Below are positions 1-6,186 of a stretch of 15,986 bases of DNA, one piece after another. Source of the stretch: an uncultured Eubacteriales bacterium (GTDB taxonomy: Bacteria; Bacillota; Clostridia; Oscillospirales; Butyricicoccaceae); contig CAJUIK010000041.1 in the NCBI GenBank assembly GCA_910585875.1, positions 1 to 15,986 on the forward strand, read 5' to 3'. A model generated the notes under the pieces. The model was not told the origin of the DNA. It saw only the letters and a list, made by a program, of their open reading frames with translations, and did no database searches. Every line of letters starts with the position of its first letter. Positions within the stretch are counted from its first letter, which is position 1. A program made the translations under genes and the position numbers.

Positions 1-466
1 CGTCGGCATAGATCGGAGCCGCCACCATGATGGAGAGTTCGCCGGTCACTTTGCTGATCAACGGCTCGGACACATAGACGTTTCCCTCCATGGCCTGGCG
101 CACATATTCCCGGTCGGAATAGTCGTTTCCATCAAAGATGCTGATTCCGTCCGCGCCCACAATATTGCCCCGCTGGAACCCGTGCATCCGAACCCGCTCT
201 TCGATGACAGCCCGTTTTTGGCTCACCGAAGCTGTTTTATCGGACAGCTGAGGGATACAGCCCGTGTCCATAGCCACGTTTCGATAGGCGTTCAATTCCT
301 GCTCGATGCGCTCGCCGGCCAGGGCGGCCGTTTCGCTCATCATCTGCTCCACAGTGTTCAAAGTACTCCGATAATTCAGCGTCATGCTGGAAAACCCCAC
401 TGCAAACAAAGCGATGAGGACCGTCGCAATCAAACAGACTGTGATTTTTTTTCGGATACTGTTCAT
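1..466 (-). CDS. Chemoreceptor/sensor N-terminus with dCache domain (partial)
   Basis: This is the first 155 codons of a membrane sensor whose C-terminus lies beyond the left edge. After a basic start (MNSIRKK) there is one hydrophobic helix at about residues 8-28. A helical stretch rich in Glu follows (about 35-65), and then an extracellular sensing region with the dCache-type signature around FDGNDYSDREYV (111-122) and SEPLISKVTGELSI (133-146). This arrangement is typical of methyl-accepting chemotaxis proteins, but the same N-terminus also occurs on histidine kinases and GGDEF proteins, and the signalling domain is not visible. The start at 466 follows AGGGGTG. An in-frame ATG at 493 would add nine residues but has a weaker ribosome site. 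A consensus promoter lies upstream at 524-553. Ligand and output are unknown. Confidence 0.8.
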   Translation of the reverse strand, partial: MNSIRKKITVCLIATVLIALFAVGFSSMTLNYRSTLNTVEQMMSETAALAGERIEQELNAYRNVAMDTGCIPQLSDKTASVSQKRAVIEERVRMHGFQRGNIVGADGISIFDGNDYSDREYVRQAMEGNVYVSEPLISKVTGELSIMVAAPIYAD

Positions 467-523
467 GTTGGCACACACCCCTATTTTTGGCATTTTTACC
501 TGGAACCCGCTGAATGCAAACCT

Positions 524-553
524 ATTATAGAATGGTTGACGGCGGGTTGTCAA
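524..553 (-). promoter_or_regulatory. Sigma-70/A promoter of the dCache sensor gene
   Basis: On the minus strand a perfect TTGACA (548-553) is followed by an 18-base spacer and a perfect TATAAT (524-529). Transcription would begin near 517, leaving a leader of about 50 bases before the start at 466. It fires away from the peptidase promoter at 627-655, so the two genes are divergent. Confidence 0.75.
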
Positions 554-626
554 TGACGAGCTGGAAACAGGGGTGAAAAACGCTTGGAACTCCTGCTGAG
601 CGGCGCAGGACGCGTTGCCAAATCCA

Positions 627-655
627 TTGTCCCCCGCGCTGGACTATGGTATAAT
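627..655 (+). promoter_or_regulatory. Promoter of the M24 peptidase gene
   Basis: TTGTCC (627-632), a 17-base spacer and TATAAT (650-655) with an extended -10 TG at 647-648. Transcription should begin near 662, giving a leader of about 180 bases before the start codon at 844. Confidence 0.7.
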
Positions 656-661
656 AGTCAA

Positions 662-843
662 AACAACCCGACGCCTGGGAAGGGCGGCGCTCGCCTATGT
701 TCGGCGACGCCGGAAACTGGAAGGGTTCCGGCTTTTGGGGGAGGGTTGGCGTTTGATTCAGTGGAAATCCATTGAAATTCAATCAAAAAGGGCTTCGGCG
801 GAGAGCAAGGCGCCGAGGCGGAAGGAGCAGAAAGGGGATTTTG
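662..843 (+). promoter_or_regulatory. Long structured 5' leader of the M24 peptidase mRNA
   Basis: No gene is visible in this stretch between the promoter and the peptidase start, but it folds by eye into several hairpins. One is 686-695 with 703-711 (one bulge). A second is 709-715 with 726-732 (7 bp, followed by TTTT), which shares 709-711 with the first. A third has an inner stem 759-764/769-774 with loop AAAT and an outer stem 752-758/781-787. A fourth is 792-800 with 811-819 (9 bp with one G-U pair). The ribosome site AAAGGGG sits just before the ATG. No known riboswitch class is recognised. Confidence 0.4.
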
Positions 844-1911
844 ATGAACGAGCAACGTTTGAACAGAGTGCGGCGGCTGATGGAGGAGCAAGGGCTGGAG
901 CAGATTGTGGTGTCGGCTGCGGCTTCGGTCTATTACCTGACCGGCCTTTGGGTATCGCCCATGGAGCGAATGTTGGCCCTTTATATCACGCGCAAGGATT
1001 GCGCGCTGTACGCCAACGAGCTGTTCGGCCTGGAAGCCCGGCCCGGGCTGGAGCTGATTCTGCACGGCGACAGCGACGACCCCACGGCCCAGCTCGCCCG
1101 CCGGCTGCTGCCCGGCAAGCTGGGGGTGGACAAATTCTGGCCCAGCAAATTTCTCATCTCGCTGCTGGAGGCCCGGGGGGATATCGTCCCGGTTCAGGGA
1201 TCGGACCCGGTGGACCAGGCCCGGATGTATAAGGACGCCCAGGAGATTGAAGCTATACGCCATGCCTCCCAAGTCAACGATATGGTGATGGAACAGGCCG
1301 TTCTGGCCCTGAAGGAGGGCGTTCAGGAGCAGGAGATCGCCGCGCTGGCGGAAGAGCTCTACCGGCGCAACGGCGGCGATCGAGGCGAGGGGCTGATCGT
1401 CAGCTTTGGGGCCAACTGCGCAGACCCTCATCATGGGCCGTCCGACGCCGTGATCGCGCCGGGGGATTCTGTGGTGCTGGATTTCTTTACGCCCATCCAG
1501 CGCTATTGGTGCGATATGACCCGCACGGTCTTTTTCCGTCAGGCGGATCAGGAGCAGCGCCGCGTTTATCAAGCTGTGCTGGAAGCCAATTTGGCGGCGG
1601 AGGCCCTGCTGCGGCCCGGCGTCCCTATGAGCCAGGTGGATCAAGCCGCCCGGCAGATGATTGAACAGGCCGGATACGGCCCGTATTTCACCCATCGTCT
1701 GGGGCATGGTTGCGGCCTGGAATGTCACGAGCCCCCAGATAACAGCGCCGCCAGCCAGGCTGTGGCCCAGCCGGGCATGGTCTTTTCTGTGGAACCCGGC
1801 GTTTACCTGCCCGGCCGCTTTGGCGTGCGCATTGAAGATCTGGTTTTGGTCACAGAAGACGGCTGTGAAGTCTTGAATAAACTCCCGAAGGATCTTCAAA
1901 TCATAGAATAA
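844..1911 (+). CDS. M24 family Xaa-Pro peptidase (aminopeptidase P/prolidase-like)
   Basis: A 355-residue metallopeptidase that should release the N-terminal residue before proline or split Xaa-Pro dipeptides in the cytoplasm. Residues 1-125 form the creatinase-like N-domain and about 135-350 the pita-bread catalytic domain. The five expected metal ligands are all visible: D213 in VVLDFFTP, D224 in YWCDMTRT, H288 in RLGHGCGLECHEPP, E317 in FSVEPGVY and E331 in VRIEDLVLV. H295 fits the usual catalytic histidine. The length matches the short Firmicutes form. The ATG at 844 is chosen for the AAAGGGG six bases upstream and the N-terminal start MNEQRLNRVRRLM. The frame is open further upstream to an ATG at 772, but that part is rich in leader structure and unlike the family. 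It is probably monocistronic and ends at a shared terminator. Choice between aminopeptidase P and prolidase is not possible from sequence alone. Confidence 0.92.
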   Translation: MNEQRLNRVRRLMEEQGLEQIVVSAAASVYYLTGLWVSPMERMLALYITRKDCALYANELFGLEARPGLELILHGDSDDPTAQLARRLLPGKLGVDKFWPSKFLISLLEARGDIVPVQGSDPVDQARMYKDAQEIEAIRHASQVNDMVMEQAVLALKEGVQEQEIAALAEELYRRNGGDRGEGLIVSFGANCADPHHGPSDAVIAPGDSVVLDFFTPIQRYWCDMTRTVFFRQADQEQRRVYQAVLEANLAAEALLRPGVPMSQVDQAARQMIEQAGYGPYFTHRLGHGCGLECHEPPDNSAASQAVAQPGMVFSVEPGVYLPGRFGVRIEDLVLVTEDGCEVLNKLPKDLQIIE

Positions 1912-1923
1912 AGAATCGACCCT

Positions 1924-1946
1924 GCCCGCCGGCGATTGCCGGCCGA
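1924..1946. repeat. GC-rich hairpin repeat, copy 1
   Basis: A 23-base unit starting GCCCGCCGGCG and ending TTGCCGGCCGA. It contains the inverted repeat GCCGGC...GCCGGC and recurs with two changes at 2022-2044. It lies 12 bases after the peptidase stop codon. A shortened relative, GCCCGCCGGCTGA, is seen near 5628-5640. Confidence 0.5.
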
Positions 1947-2021
1947 AAGATGGGGAATTGCGCCCAACGGCCCCGGCTTCGGGCGCAGAGGCCCGCCGCC
2001 CCGCCGAGGCGATACAGGCCC

Positions 2022-2044
2022 GCCCGCCGGCGCTTGCCGGCTGA
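2022..2044. repeat. GC-rich hairpin repeat, copy 2
   Basis: Second copy of the unit at 1924-1946, differing at two positions. It abuts the A-tract of the terminator at 2046-2079. The 75 bases between the copies are GC-rich and show no gene. Confidence 0.5.
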
Positions 2045-2045
2045 A

Positions 2046-2079
2046 AAAAGCGGCATGGCTTTGAAGCCATGCCGCTTTT
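2046..2079. terminator. Bidirectional terminator between the peptidase and spore protein genes
   Basis: An 11-bp perfect stem (2050-2060 with 2065-2075, loop TTGA) is flanked by AAAA on the left and TTTT on the right, so it can act in both directions. It would end the peptidase transcript from the left and the spore protein transcript, whose stop codon is 14 bases away, from the right. Confidence 0.88.
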
Positions 2080-2093
2080 GGGGCCGGAGAGGA

Positions 2094-2366
2094 TTAGTAC
2101 TGCTGTTGCTGCTGGCCGCCGTTGTTTGTGCTGGTGGGCACAGAGGTGTTGATGACGGAGCTGGGGTTGCTGGCCAGAGTGTTTTCGGCGTGCATGATCA
2201 TTTTTTTGACCATCTGCCCGCCCACGCTGCCGGCCTGGCGAGAAGTCAGGTCGCCGTTGTAGCCCTGCTTCAGGTTGACGCCCACTTCTTTAGCGGCCTC
2301 GAGCTTAAAGTTATACAGGGCGTCCTTGGCCGCGGAGTTCAGGTTGGATTTATTGCTGGTAGACAT
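2094..2366 (-). CDS. Alpha/beta-type small acid-soluble spore protein (SASP)
   Basis: A 90-residue protein of the family that coats and protects spore DNA and is degraded by the GPR protease at germination. The first signature is FKLEAAKEVGV at 20-30, which corresponds to the region of the GPR cleavage site. The second is the DNA-binding block GDLTSRQAGSVGGQMVKKMI at 38-57. The C-terminus is unusual, with an Asn/Thr-rich stretch ending in GGQQQQQY. The start at 2366 is fixed by AAAGGAGAA eight bases upstream. The frame happens to stay open far upstream to 2966, but that extension has no family resemblance. A sigma-G-like promoter precedes it at 2411-2440, so expression is expected in the forespore late in sporulation. 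It is monocistronic, with the shared terminator just behind its stop. Confidence 0.95.
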   Translation of the reverse strand: MSTSNKSNLNSAAKDALYNFKLEAAKEVGVNLKQGYNGDLTSRQAGSVGGQMVKKMIMHAENTLASNPSSVINTSVPTSTNNGGQQQQQY

Positions 2367-2410
2367 AATCGCGTTCTCCTTTTTCAGTGTTTTTTCGGGG
2401 AATACAGCCA

Positions 2411-2440
2411 TAGTTTGCGGCTGGGCGCGGCAAATATGAA
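2411..2440 (-). promoter_or_regulatory. Candidate sigma-G promoter of the SASP gene
   Basis: On the minus strand TTCATA (2435-2440) is followed by a 17-base spacer and CAAACTA (2411-2417). The Bacillus sigma-G consensus is roughly TGMATA, 17-18 bases, CATACTA, so only one or two positions differ. Its position about 45 bases upstream of a SASP start is exactly what is expected. The match is by eye. Confidence 0.5.
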
Positions 2441-2817
2441 AAGAAACTGTTTCCAGAAATCTGCTCATGCCTGCGGCGCGGGGGCCCCGAAGGATGCAGA
2501 GGTCCGGCTGCGCCGTGGCCTCTGGCGTTAGTATGCCCCGTTTTTTCGCCCTATTCCAAGCCGCCGTCGGGGAGATATGGAAGTTGGGGCGGATTCTGCC
2601 AGCAGGCGAAAAACCAGCCGCGGCCAAAAGAAGAACGCCCGTCCCGGCGGCGTTTTTTCTCGCGGTGAATCTGTGAAAAATCAAATGTTCCGCAGGTTGA
2701 GAAGAAGTTTTTTGAGGGATAGCGTTATTGTATCGCTTTTTTGAACATTTATCGGCGCTCGATAGTTTTTTGCCGACAAGACTTTTGGTTTTATGAAAAA
2801 AATCTCGATCAAACAAA
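2441..2817. other. Long intergenic stretch without a recognised gene
   Basis: About 375 bases between the SASP promoter and the terminator of the dehydrogenase gene. Both strands have open frames, but none has a ribosome site together with a plausible protein; the 69-codon plus-strand frame at 2467 is rich in Arg, Ala and Pro and looks spurious. The right half is AT-rich. A terminator-like hairpin at 2634-2658 is the only clear structure. Confidence 0.5.
2634..2658. terminator. Orphan terminator-like hairpin
   Basis: AACGCC (2634-2639) pairs with GGCGTT (2649-2654), and the T run continues to 2658. On the opposite strand the stem is followed by a TTCTTTT stretch. No gene ends directly before it on either strand, so it may back up the terminator at 2811-2846 or end an unrecognised small RNA. 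Confidence 0.45.
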
Positions 2818-2846
2818 GCGGGAAAGCCTGAAAAGGGCTTTCCCGC
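2811..2846 (-). terminator. Terminator of the glyS-dehydrogenase transcript
   Basis: An 11-bp perfect stem (2818-2828 with 2836-2846, loop of 7) is followed on the minus strand by TTTGTTT (2811-2817). It lies 32 bases beyond the dehydrogenase stop codon. Confidence 0.85.
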
Positions 2847-2878
2847 TGATTTTAGTTTGGAACAATCCGCTGCGCTCG

Positions 2879-3952
2879 TCACAGGGCCGCCGCGCCAAGC
2901 CGCCGGATCACGGCGTCGGTTACCTGGGCGGTATTGGCGGAGCCACCCAGATCGGGGGTCAGGCAACTGCCGTCAGTCAGCGTCTGTTCAATGGCTTCCA
3001 GCGTCCTTTGGGCCCACTGGGGGCGGCCCAAAAACTCCAGCATCTGGCTGGCGCTCCAGATGGCGGCCAGAGGGTTGGCCAAGCCTTTGCCGGCGATGTC
3101 CGGCGCGCTGCCGTGGATGGGCTCGAACATAGAGGGGTATTTCCGCTCCGGGTTCAGGTTGGCGCCGGCGGCCAGGCCCATGCCGCCGGCAATGGCGGCG
3201 CCCAAGTCTGTCAGGATATCGCCAAACAAATTAGAAGTTACTACCACTTGGAAGCGGCCCGGGTCTTTGACAAAAAACATACTGGCGGCGTCCACTAAAT
3301 AGGCGTGGACGGGCACGTCTGGATATTCCCGAGCAACTTGGGCGAAAATCTGGTCCCAATAGACCATGGAATAATTCAGCGCGTTGCTTTTGGTGACGTT
3401 GGTAACGGACTTGCCCAGACTGCGGGCCAGCTCAAAGGCATAGCGGATGGTTCTCTGGCAGCCTTTGCGGGAGAAGACGCCGGTTTGCAGGACCACCTCG
3501 TTTTCCTGCCCCCGGAACAGCCAATCGCCGGCGCCGGCATATTCGCCCTCGCTGTTTTCCCGCACCACGATCATATCGACGTCCTGGCGCTTTACATCCT
3601 TCAGAGGACAGGGAGCGCCTTCCAGCAGCTTGACGGGCCGTAGATTGATATATTGGTCGAAACCCTTGCGGATCTTGAGCAGCAGGTCCCACAGGGAAAC
3701 ATGGTCCGGCACGCCGGGGGCGCCGACGGCTCCCAGATAAATCGCCTCGTGCCGGGCCAGCTGGTCCATGCCGTCCTCCGGCATCATGCGGCCGGTTTTC
3801 AGGTAGTATTCGCAGCCCCAGGGATATTCGGTAAACTCAAAGGAAAAGCCGCCGTCCAGCCGGGCGACTTCTTTCAGAACCCGGATTCCCTGACCAATTA
3901 CCTCCGGCCCCACGCCGTCGCCGCCAATGACGGCGATTTTATGCGTCTGCAT
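2879..3952 (-). CDS. dmlA: D-malate/tartrate dehydrogenase family protein (isocitrate/isopropylmalate dehydrogenase superfamily)
   Basis: A 357-residue NAD-dependent, metal-dependent beta-decarboxylating dehydrogenase. It opens with the superfamily N-terminus IAVIGGDGVGPEVIGQGI (6-23). The stretch YLGAVGAPGVPDHVSLWDLL followed by LKIRKGFDQYINLRPVKLL is much closer to D-malate/tartrate dehydrogenases (DmlA, TtuC, YcsA types) than to LeuB or isocitrate dehydrogenase. The active-site block VRENSEGEYAGAG is also of that type. The metal-site Asp residues fall in NLFGDILTDLGAAIAGGMG, and the cofactor loop in EPIHGSAPDIAGKGLANP. The start at 3952 follows AGGAG. It lies 47 bases behind glyS on the same strand, without a clear terminator between them, so the two are probably co-transcribed, and a strong terminator follows. 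Substrate (D-malate, L-tartrate or 3-isopropylmalate analogue) cannot be fixed from sequence, so the symbol is tentative. Confidence 0.85.
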   Translation of the reverse strand: MQTHKIAVIGGDGVGPEVIGQGIRVLKEVARLDGGFSFEFTEYPWGCEYYLKTGRMMPEDGMDQLARHEAIYLGAVGAPGVPDHVSLWDLLLKIRKGFDQYINLRPVKLLEGAPCPLKDVKRQDVDMIVVRENSEGEYAGAGDWLFRGQENEVVLQTGVFSRKGCQRTIRYAFELARSLGKSVTNVTKSNALNYSMVYWDQIFAQVAREYPDVPVHAYLVDAASMFFVKDPGRFQVVVTSNLFGDILTDLGAAIAGGMGLAAGANLNPERKYPSMFEPIHGSAPDIAGKGLANPLAAIWSASQMLEFLGRPQWAQRTLEAIEQTLTDGSCLTPDLGGSANTAQVTDAVIRRLGAAAL

Positions 3953-3999
3953 CTATCTTCACTCCTGTTTTCTGGATAATCAAAAAGAGGCGTCTTCGC

Positions 4000-5382
4000 T
4001 TACAGCTGAATTCTGCTCTGGATATAATCCGCCAGCTGATCGATAGGCAGCCGTTCTTGCTCCATGGAGTCCCGGTCGCGGACGGTGACGCAGCCGTCCT
4101 GCTCGGTTTCAAAGTCCAGGGTGACGCAGAAGGGGGTGCCGATTTCGTCCTGCCGGCGGTAGCGCTTGCCGATGGAGCCGGCTTCGTCATAATCGCACAG
4201 GAAGCGGCTGGACAGGTCGGCGTAGAGCCGACCGGCCTGCTGGCCCAGCTTTTTGGAAAGGGGGAGCACGGCGCATTTATAGGGCGCCAGAGCCGGATGG
4301 AAGCGCAGCACGGTGCGGCTGTCCTTCTTTTCTTCATCCACCGTCTCTTCGTCGTAGGCGTCGGAAAGCAGGGCCAGAGCCAGCCGGTCCACGCCCACGG
4401 AAGGCTCGACGCAATAGGGGATGAATTTTTCATTGGTCTCCTGGTCGAAATAGTCCATGCTCTCGCCGGAAGCCTGCTGATGAGCCTTCAGGTCGAAATC
4501 CGTCCGGGAGGCCACGCCCCACAGCTCGCCCCAATCGAAGGGGAAGCGGTACTCGATGTCCGTGGTGGCGTTGGAGTAATGGGACAGTTTTTCCGGATCG
4601 TGATCGCGGAAGCGCAGGTTTTCCTCCTTCAGACCCAGATCCAGCAGGAACTGACGGCACTGATTCTTCCAGTAGTCAAACCACTCCAGCTCGGAGCCGG
4701 GTTTGCAGAAAAATTCCAGCTCCATCTGCTCAAATTCCCGGGTGCGGAAGACGAAGTTGCCCGGCGTAATCTCGTTGCGGAAGGCTTTGCCGATCTGCCC
4801 GATGCCGAAAGGCAGTTTTTTGCGGGTCGTGCGCTGGACGTTTTTGAAATTTACGAAAATGCCTTGGGCGGTTTCCGGCCGCAGATACAGCTCGGATTTG
4901 CTGTCCTCCGTGATGCCCAAAAAGGTCTTGAACATCAGGTTGAAGGACCGGATGTTGGTAAAATTGGTTCCGCCGCAGTTGGGGCATTTGACGCCGTTTT
5001 CTTTGATATATTGCTCCATGGCGGCAAAATCCATGTCGTCCGGCTCGTGGCCGCAGAATTGTTCGATCAGCGTGTCCGCCCTGTGGCGGGTGCGGCAGTC
5101 CTTGCAGTCCATCAGCGGGTCGGAAAAGCCGCCCACATGGCCCGAGGCCGCCCAAACCTGGGGGTTCATCAAGATGGAGCAGTCCAGCCCCACGTTATAG
5201 GGGGATTGCTGGATAAAACGCTTCCACCAGGCCTTTTTGATATTGTTTTTCAGTTCCACGCCCAGGGGGCCGTAATCCCAGGAGTTTGAAAGCCCGCCGT
5301 AAATCTCGCTGCCCGGGTAGACAAACCCCCGGCCCTTGCACAGCGTTACGATCTGGTCCATGGTCTTTTCCGTGTTTTTCAT
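4000..5382 (-). CDS. glyS: Glycyl-tRNA synthetase, single-chain (alpha2) type
   Basis: A 460-residue class II aminoacyl-tRNA synthetase that charges tRNA-Gly. It has the opening KGRGFVYPGSEIYGGLSNSW (16-35), typical of the eukaryote-like homodimeric form. A Cys-rich insertion follows (CKDC at 93-96, C110, CPNC at 133-136), which looks zinc-binding. Motif 2 is around GKAFRNEITPGNFVFRTREF (198-217), and motif 3 around EPSVGVDRLALALL (326-339). The anticodon-binding domain starts at about 358 (VLRFHPALAPYKCAVLPL). The start at 5382 is fixed by AAGGAGAAA. The frame stays open upstream to 5595, but that part runs through the promoter region and is basic and unlike the family. The leader is only about 40 bases if the promoter at 5431-5459 is right, too short for a T-box element. 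The dehydrogenase gene follows on the same strand. Confidence 0.97.
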   Translation of the reverse strand: MKNTEKTMDQIVTLCKGRGFVYPGSEIYGGLSNSWDYGPLGVELKNNIKKAWWKRFIQQSPYNVGLDCSILMNPQVWAASGHVGGFSDPLMDCKDCRTRHRADTLIEQFCGHEPDDMDFAAMEQYIKENGVKCPNCGGTNFTNIRSFNLMFKTFLGITEDSKSELYLRPETAQGIFVNFKNVQRTTRKKLPFGIGQIGKAFRNEITPGNFVFRTREFEQMELEFFCKPGSELEWFDYWKNQCRQFLLDLGLKEENLRFRDHDPEKLSHYSNATTDIEYRFPFDWGELWGVASRTDFDLKAHQQASGESMDYFDQETNEKFIPYCVEPSVGVDRLALALLSDAYDEETVDEEKKDSRTVLRFHPALAPYKCAVLPLSKKLGQQAGRLYADLSSRFLCDYDEAGSIGKRYRRQDEIGTPFCVTLDFETEQDGCVTVRDRDSMEQERLPIDQLADYIQSRIQL

Positions 5383-5430
5383 CTGCGTTTCTCCTTTTCC
5401 GCGCATATGGCGTATGCGCCTGATTTGTTT

Positions 5431-5459
5431 ATTATATCGGAGGAGGCGGAAAAAGAAAA
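5431..5459 (-). promoter_or_regulatory. Candidate glyS promoter
   Basis: On the minus strand TTTTCT (5454-5459), a 17-base spacer and a perfect TATAAT (5431-5436). The -35 is weak, so the call rests on the -10. It is divergent from the DtxR-family gene promoter. Confidence 0.4.
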
Positions 5460-5533
5460 GAGGGATTTGGCGGGAAAACCGCTTTTTCCCAAAGAAAAGA
5501 GCCGCTTTTTTTGCAAAATCCCGCCGGAAGGGG

Positions 5534-5574
5534 CCGGCCGGGCGCTCGGCCGGGCGGCTTGATTGGCCGCGGCC
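5534..5574. promoter_or_regulatory. GC-rich palindromes overlapping the metalloregulator promoter (candidate operator)
   Basis: CCGGCCG (5534-5540) and CGGCCGG (5547-5553) form an inverted repeat with a six-base centre, ending five bases before the -35. GGCCGCGGCC (5565-5574) is a perfect palindrome inside the spacer between -35 and -10. Their position suits a protein-binding site, but GC-rich runs of this kind could also arise from composition alone. Confidence 0.3.
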
Positions 5575-5587
5575 GGTATGATATACT
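5559..5587 (+). promoter_or_regulatory. Promoter of the DtxR-family gene
   Basis: TTGATT (5559-5564), a 17-base spacer and TATACT (5582-5587) with an extended -10 TG at 5579-5580. Transcription should begin near 5594, giving a leader of about 105 bases. Confidence 0.7.
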
Positions 5588-5612
5588 GTTTCCATATACC
5601 ATACGACGCTTG

Positions 5613-5652
5613 GGCCCTCGCCCTGTCGCCCGCCGGCTGAAGGGCCTGGGCC
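5613..5652 (+). promoter_or_regulatory. Hairpin in the leader of the DtxR-family gene
   Basis: GGCCC (5613-5617) pairs with GGGCC (5648-5652), and GCCCT (5620-5624) with AGGGC (5641-5645), around a 2x2 internal loop and a 16-base apical loop. A small stem (5659-5663 with 5667-5671) follows and would enclose the ribosome site of the upstream ORF at 5675. Confidence 0.35.
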
Positions 5653-5674
5653 GCCGGGAAGAGGAGCTCTTTTT

Positions 5675-5722
5675 ATGAGACAGGAAGGAATTAGAACCGA
5701 TGAAATTGTTGGAATCTGCTGA
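5675..5722 (+). CDS. Possible 15-codon upstream ORF overlapping the DtxR-family start
   Basis: ATG at 5675 has a strong ribosome site, GAGGAG, eight bases upstream. It opens MRQEGIRTDEIVGIC and stops at 5720-5722, 21 bases inside the regulator gene in a different reading frame. The regulator start at 5700 has its own site (AGGAAGGA) within this ORF. It could be a leader peptide or a translational coupling device, or a chance ORF. Confidence 0.3.
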   Translation: MRQEGIRTDEIVGIC

Positions 5723-6086
5723 AAATTATCTGGAAAGCATTCTGATGCTGAAAGAGCAAAAGGGCTCCGTTCGGTCCATTGACGTGGCGCGGCAGATGGG
5801 GTTTTCCAAGCCCAGCGTCAGCCGGGCCATGGGGTTGCTGCGGGAAAACGGATATATCGTCGTGGATAAAGAGGGGTGGATTGAGCTGACGCAATCCGGC
5901 CTGGCCGTCGCTTCCGCCATCTATGAGCGCCACTGTTTGCTGAGCCGCTGGCTGACCGCCCTGGGCGTCTCTGCGGAGGTTGCGGCAAAAGACGCCTGCT
6001 TAATGGAACACGATATCAGCGAGGAGACGTTTGAAAAACTGAAAGCCCACATTGAGAAGGATATGGGCCCGCAAAACAAGGGCTGA
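5700..6086 (+). CDS. DtxR/MntR-family metal-dependent transcriptional regulator
   Basis: A 128-residue metalloregulator that should bind DNA when loaded with Fe(II) or Mn(II) and control metal uptake or storage genes. Residues 1-62 form the winged helix-turn-helix (ESAENYLESILML, VRSIDVARQMGFSKPSVSRA). The rest, about 63-128, is the dimerisation and metal-binding domain. By alignment in the head, C100, E103 and H104 in DACLMEH follow the DtxR/IdeR Cys-x-x-Glu-His pattern rather than the Glu-x-x-Glu-His of Bacillus MntR. E12 and H78 are kept, but the position of MntR Asp8/DtxR Met10 is N9. The ancillary-site ligands of DtxR appear absent apart from H78. There is no SH3-like C-terminal domain, as in MntR-type proteins. 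Metal and targets are not known. The start at 5700 fits the family N-terminus. Confidence 0.88.
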   Translation: MKLLESAENYLESILMLKEQKGSVRSIDVARQMGFSKPSVSRAMGLLRENGYIVVDKEGWIELTQSGLAVASAIYERHCLLSRWLTALGVSAEVAAKDACLMEHDISEETFEKLKAHIEKDMGPQNKG

Positions 6087-6186
6087 TCGCGGCTGGAAAG
6101 CGCGTTCAAAACCGGCCCATGTTCTTTGGCAAGCGTATGCGATATCCCAATGGAAACAGGGCGATTACACGAAATGGAGGTTCGTC

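Noticed and set aside
658..2070. 470-codon minus-strand open frame opposite the M24 peptidase gene
   Set aside because: It is the shadow of a high-GC gene; the plus strand has all M24 metal ligands, a promoter and a ribosome site, while this frame resembles nothing.
2367..2966. Upstream extension of the SASP frame by 200 codons
   Set aside because: A strong ribosome site and the family N-terminus fix the start at 2366; the extension crosses a sigma-G-like promoter and two hairpins.
2879..3952. LeuB (3-isopropylmalate dehydrogenase) or isocitrate dehydrogenase
   Set aside because: The GVPDHVSLWDLL and GFDQYINLRPVKLL stretches and VRENSEGEY are of the D-malate/tartrate type, and no leucine genes are nearby.
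4057..5289. 410-codon plus-strand open frame within glyS
   Set aside because: Antisense shadow of a clear glycyl-tRNA synthetase with all class II motifs.
5383..5430. T-box riboswitch before glyS
   Set aside because: The likely leader is about 40 bases, and no T-box-like sequence or antiterminator pair is visible.
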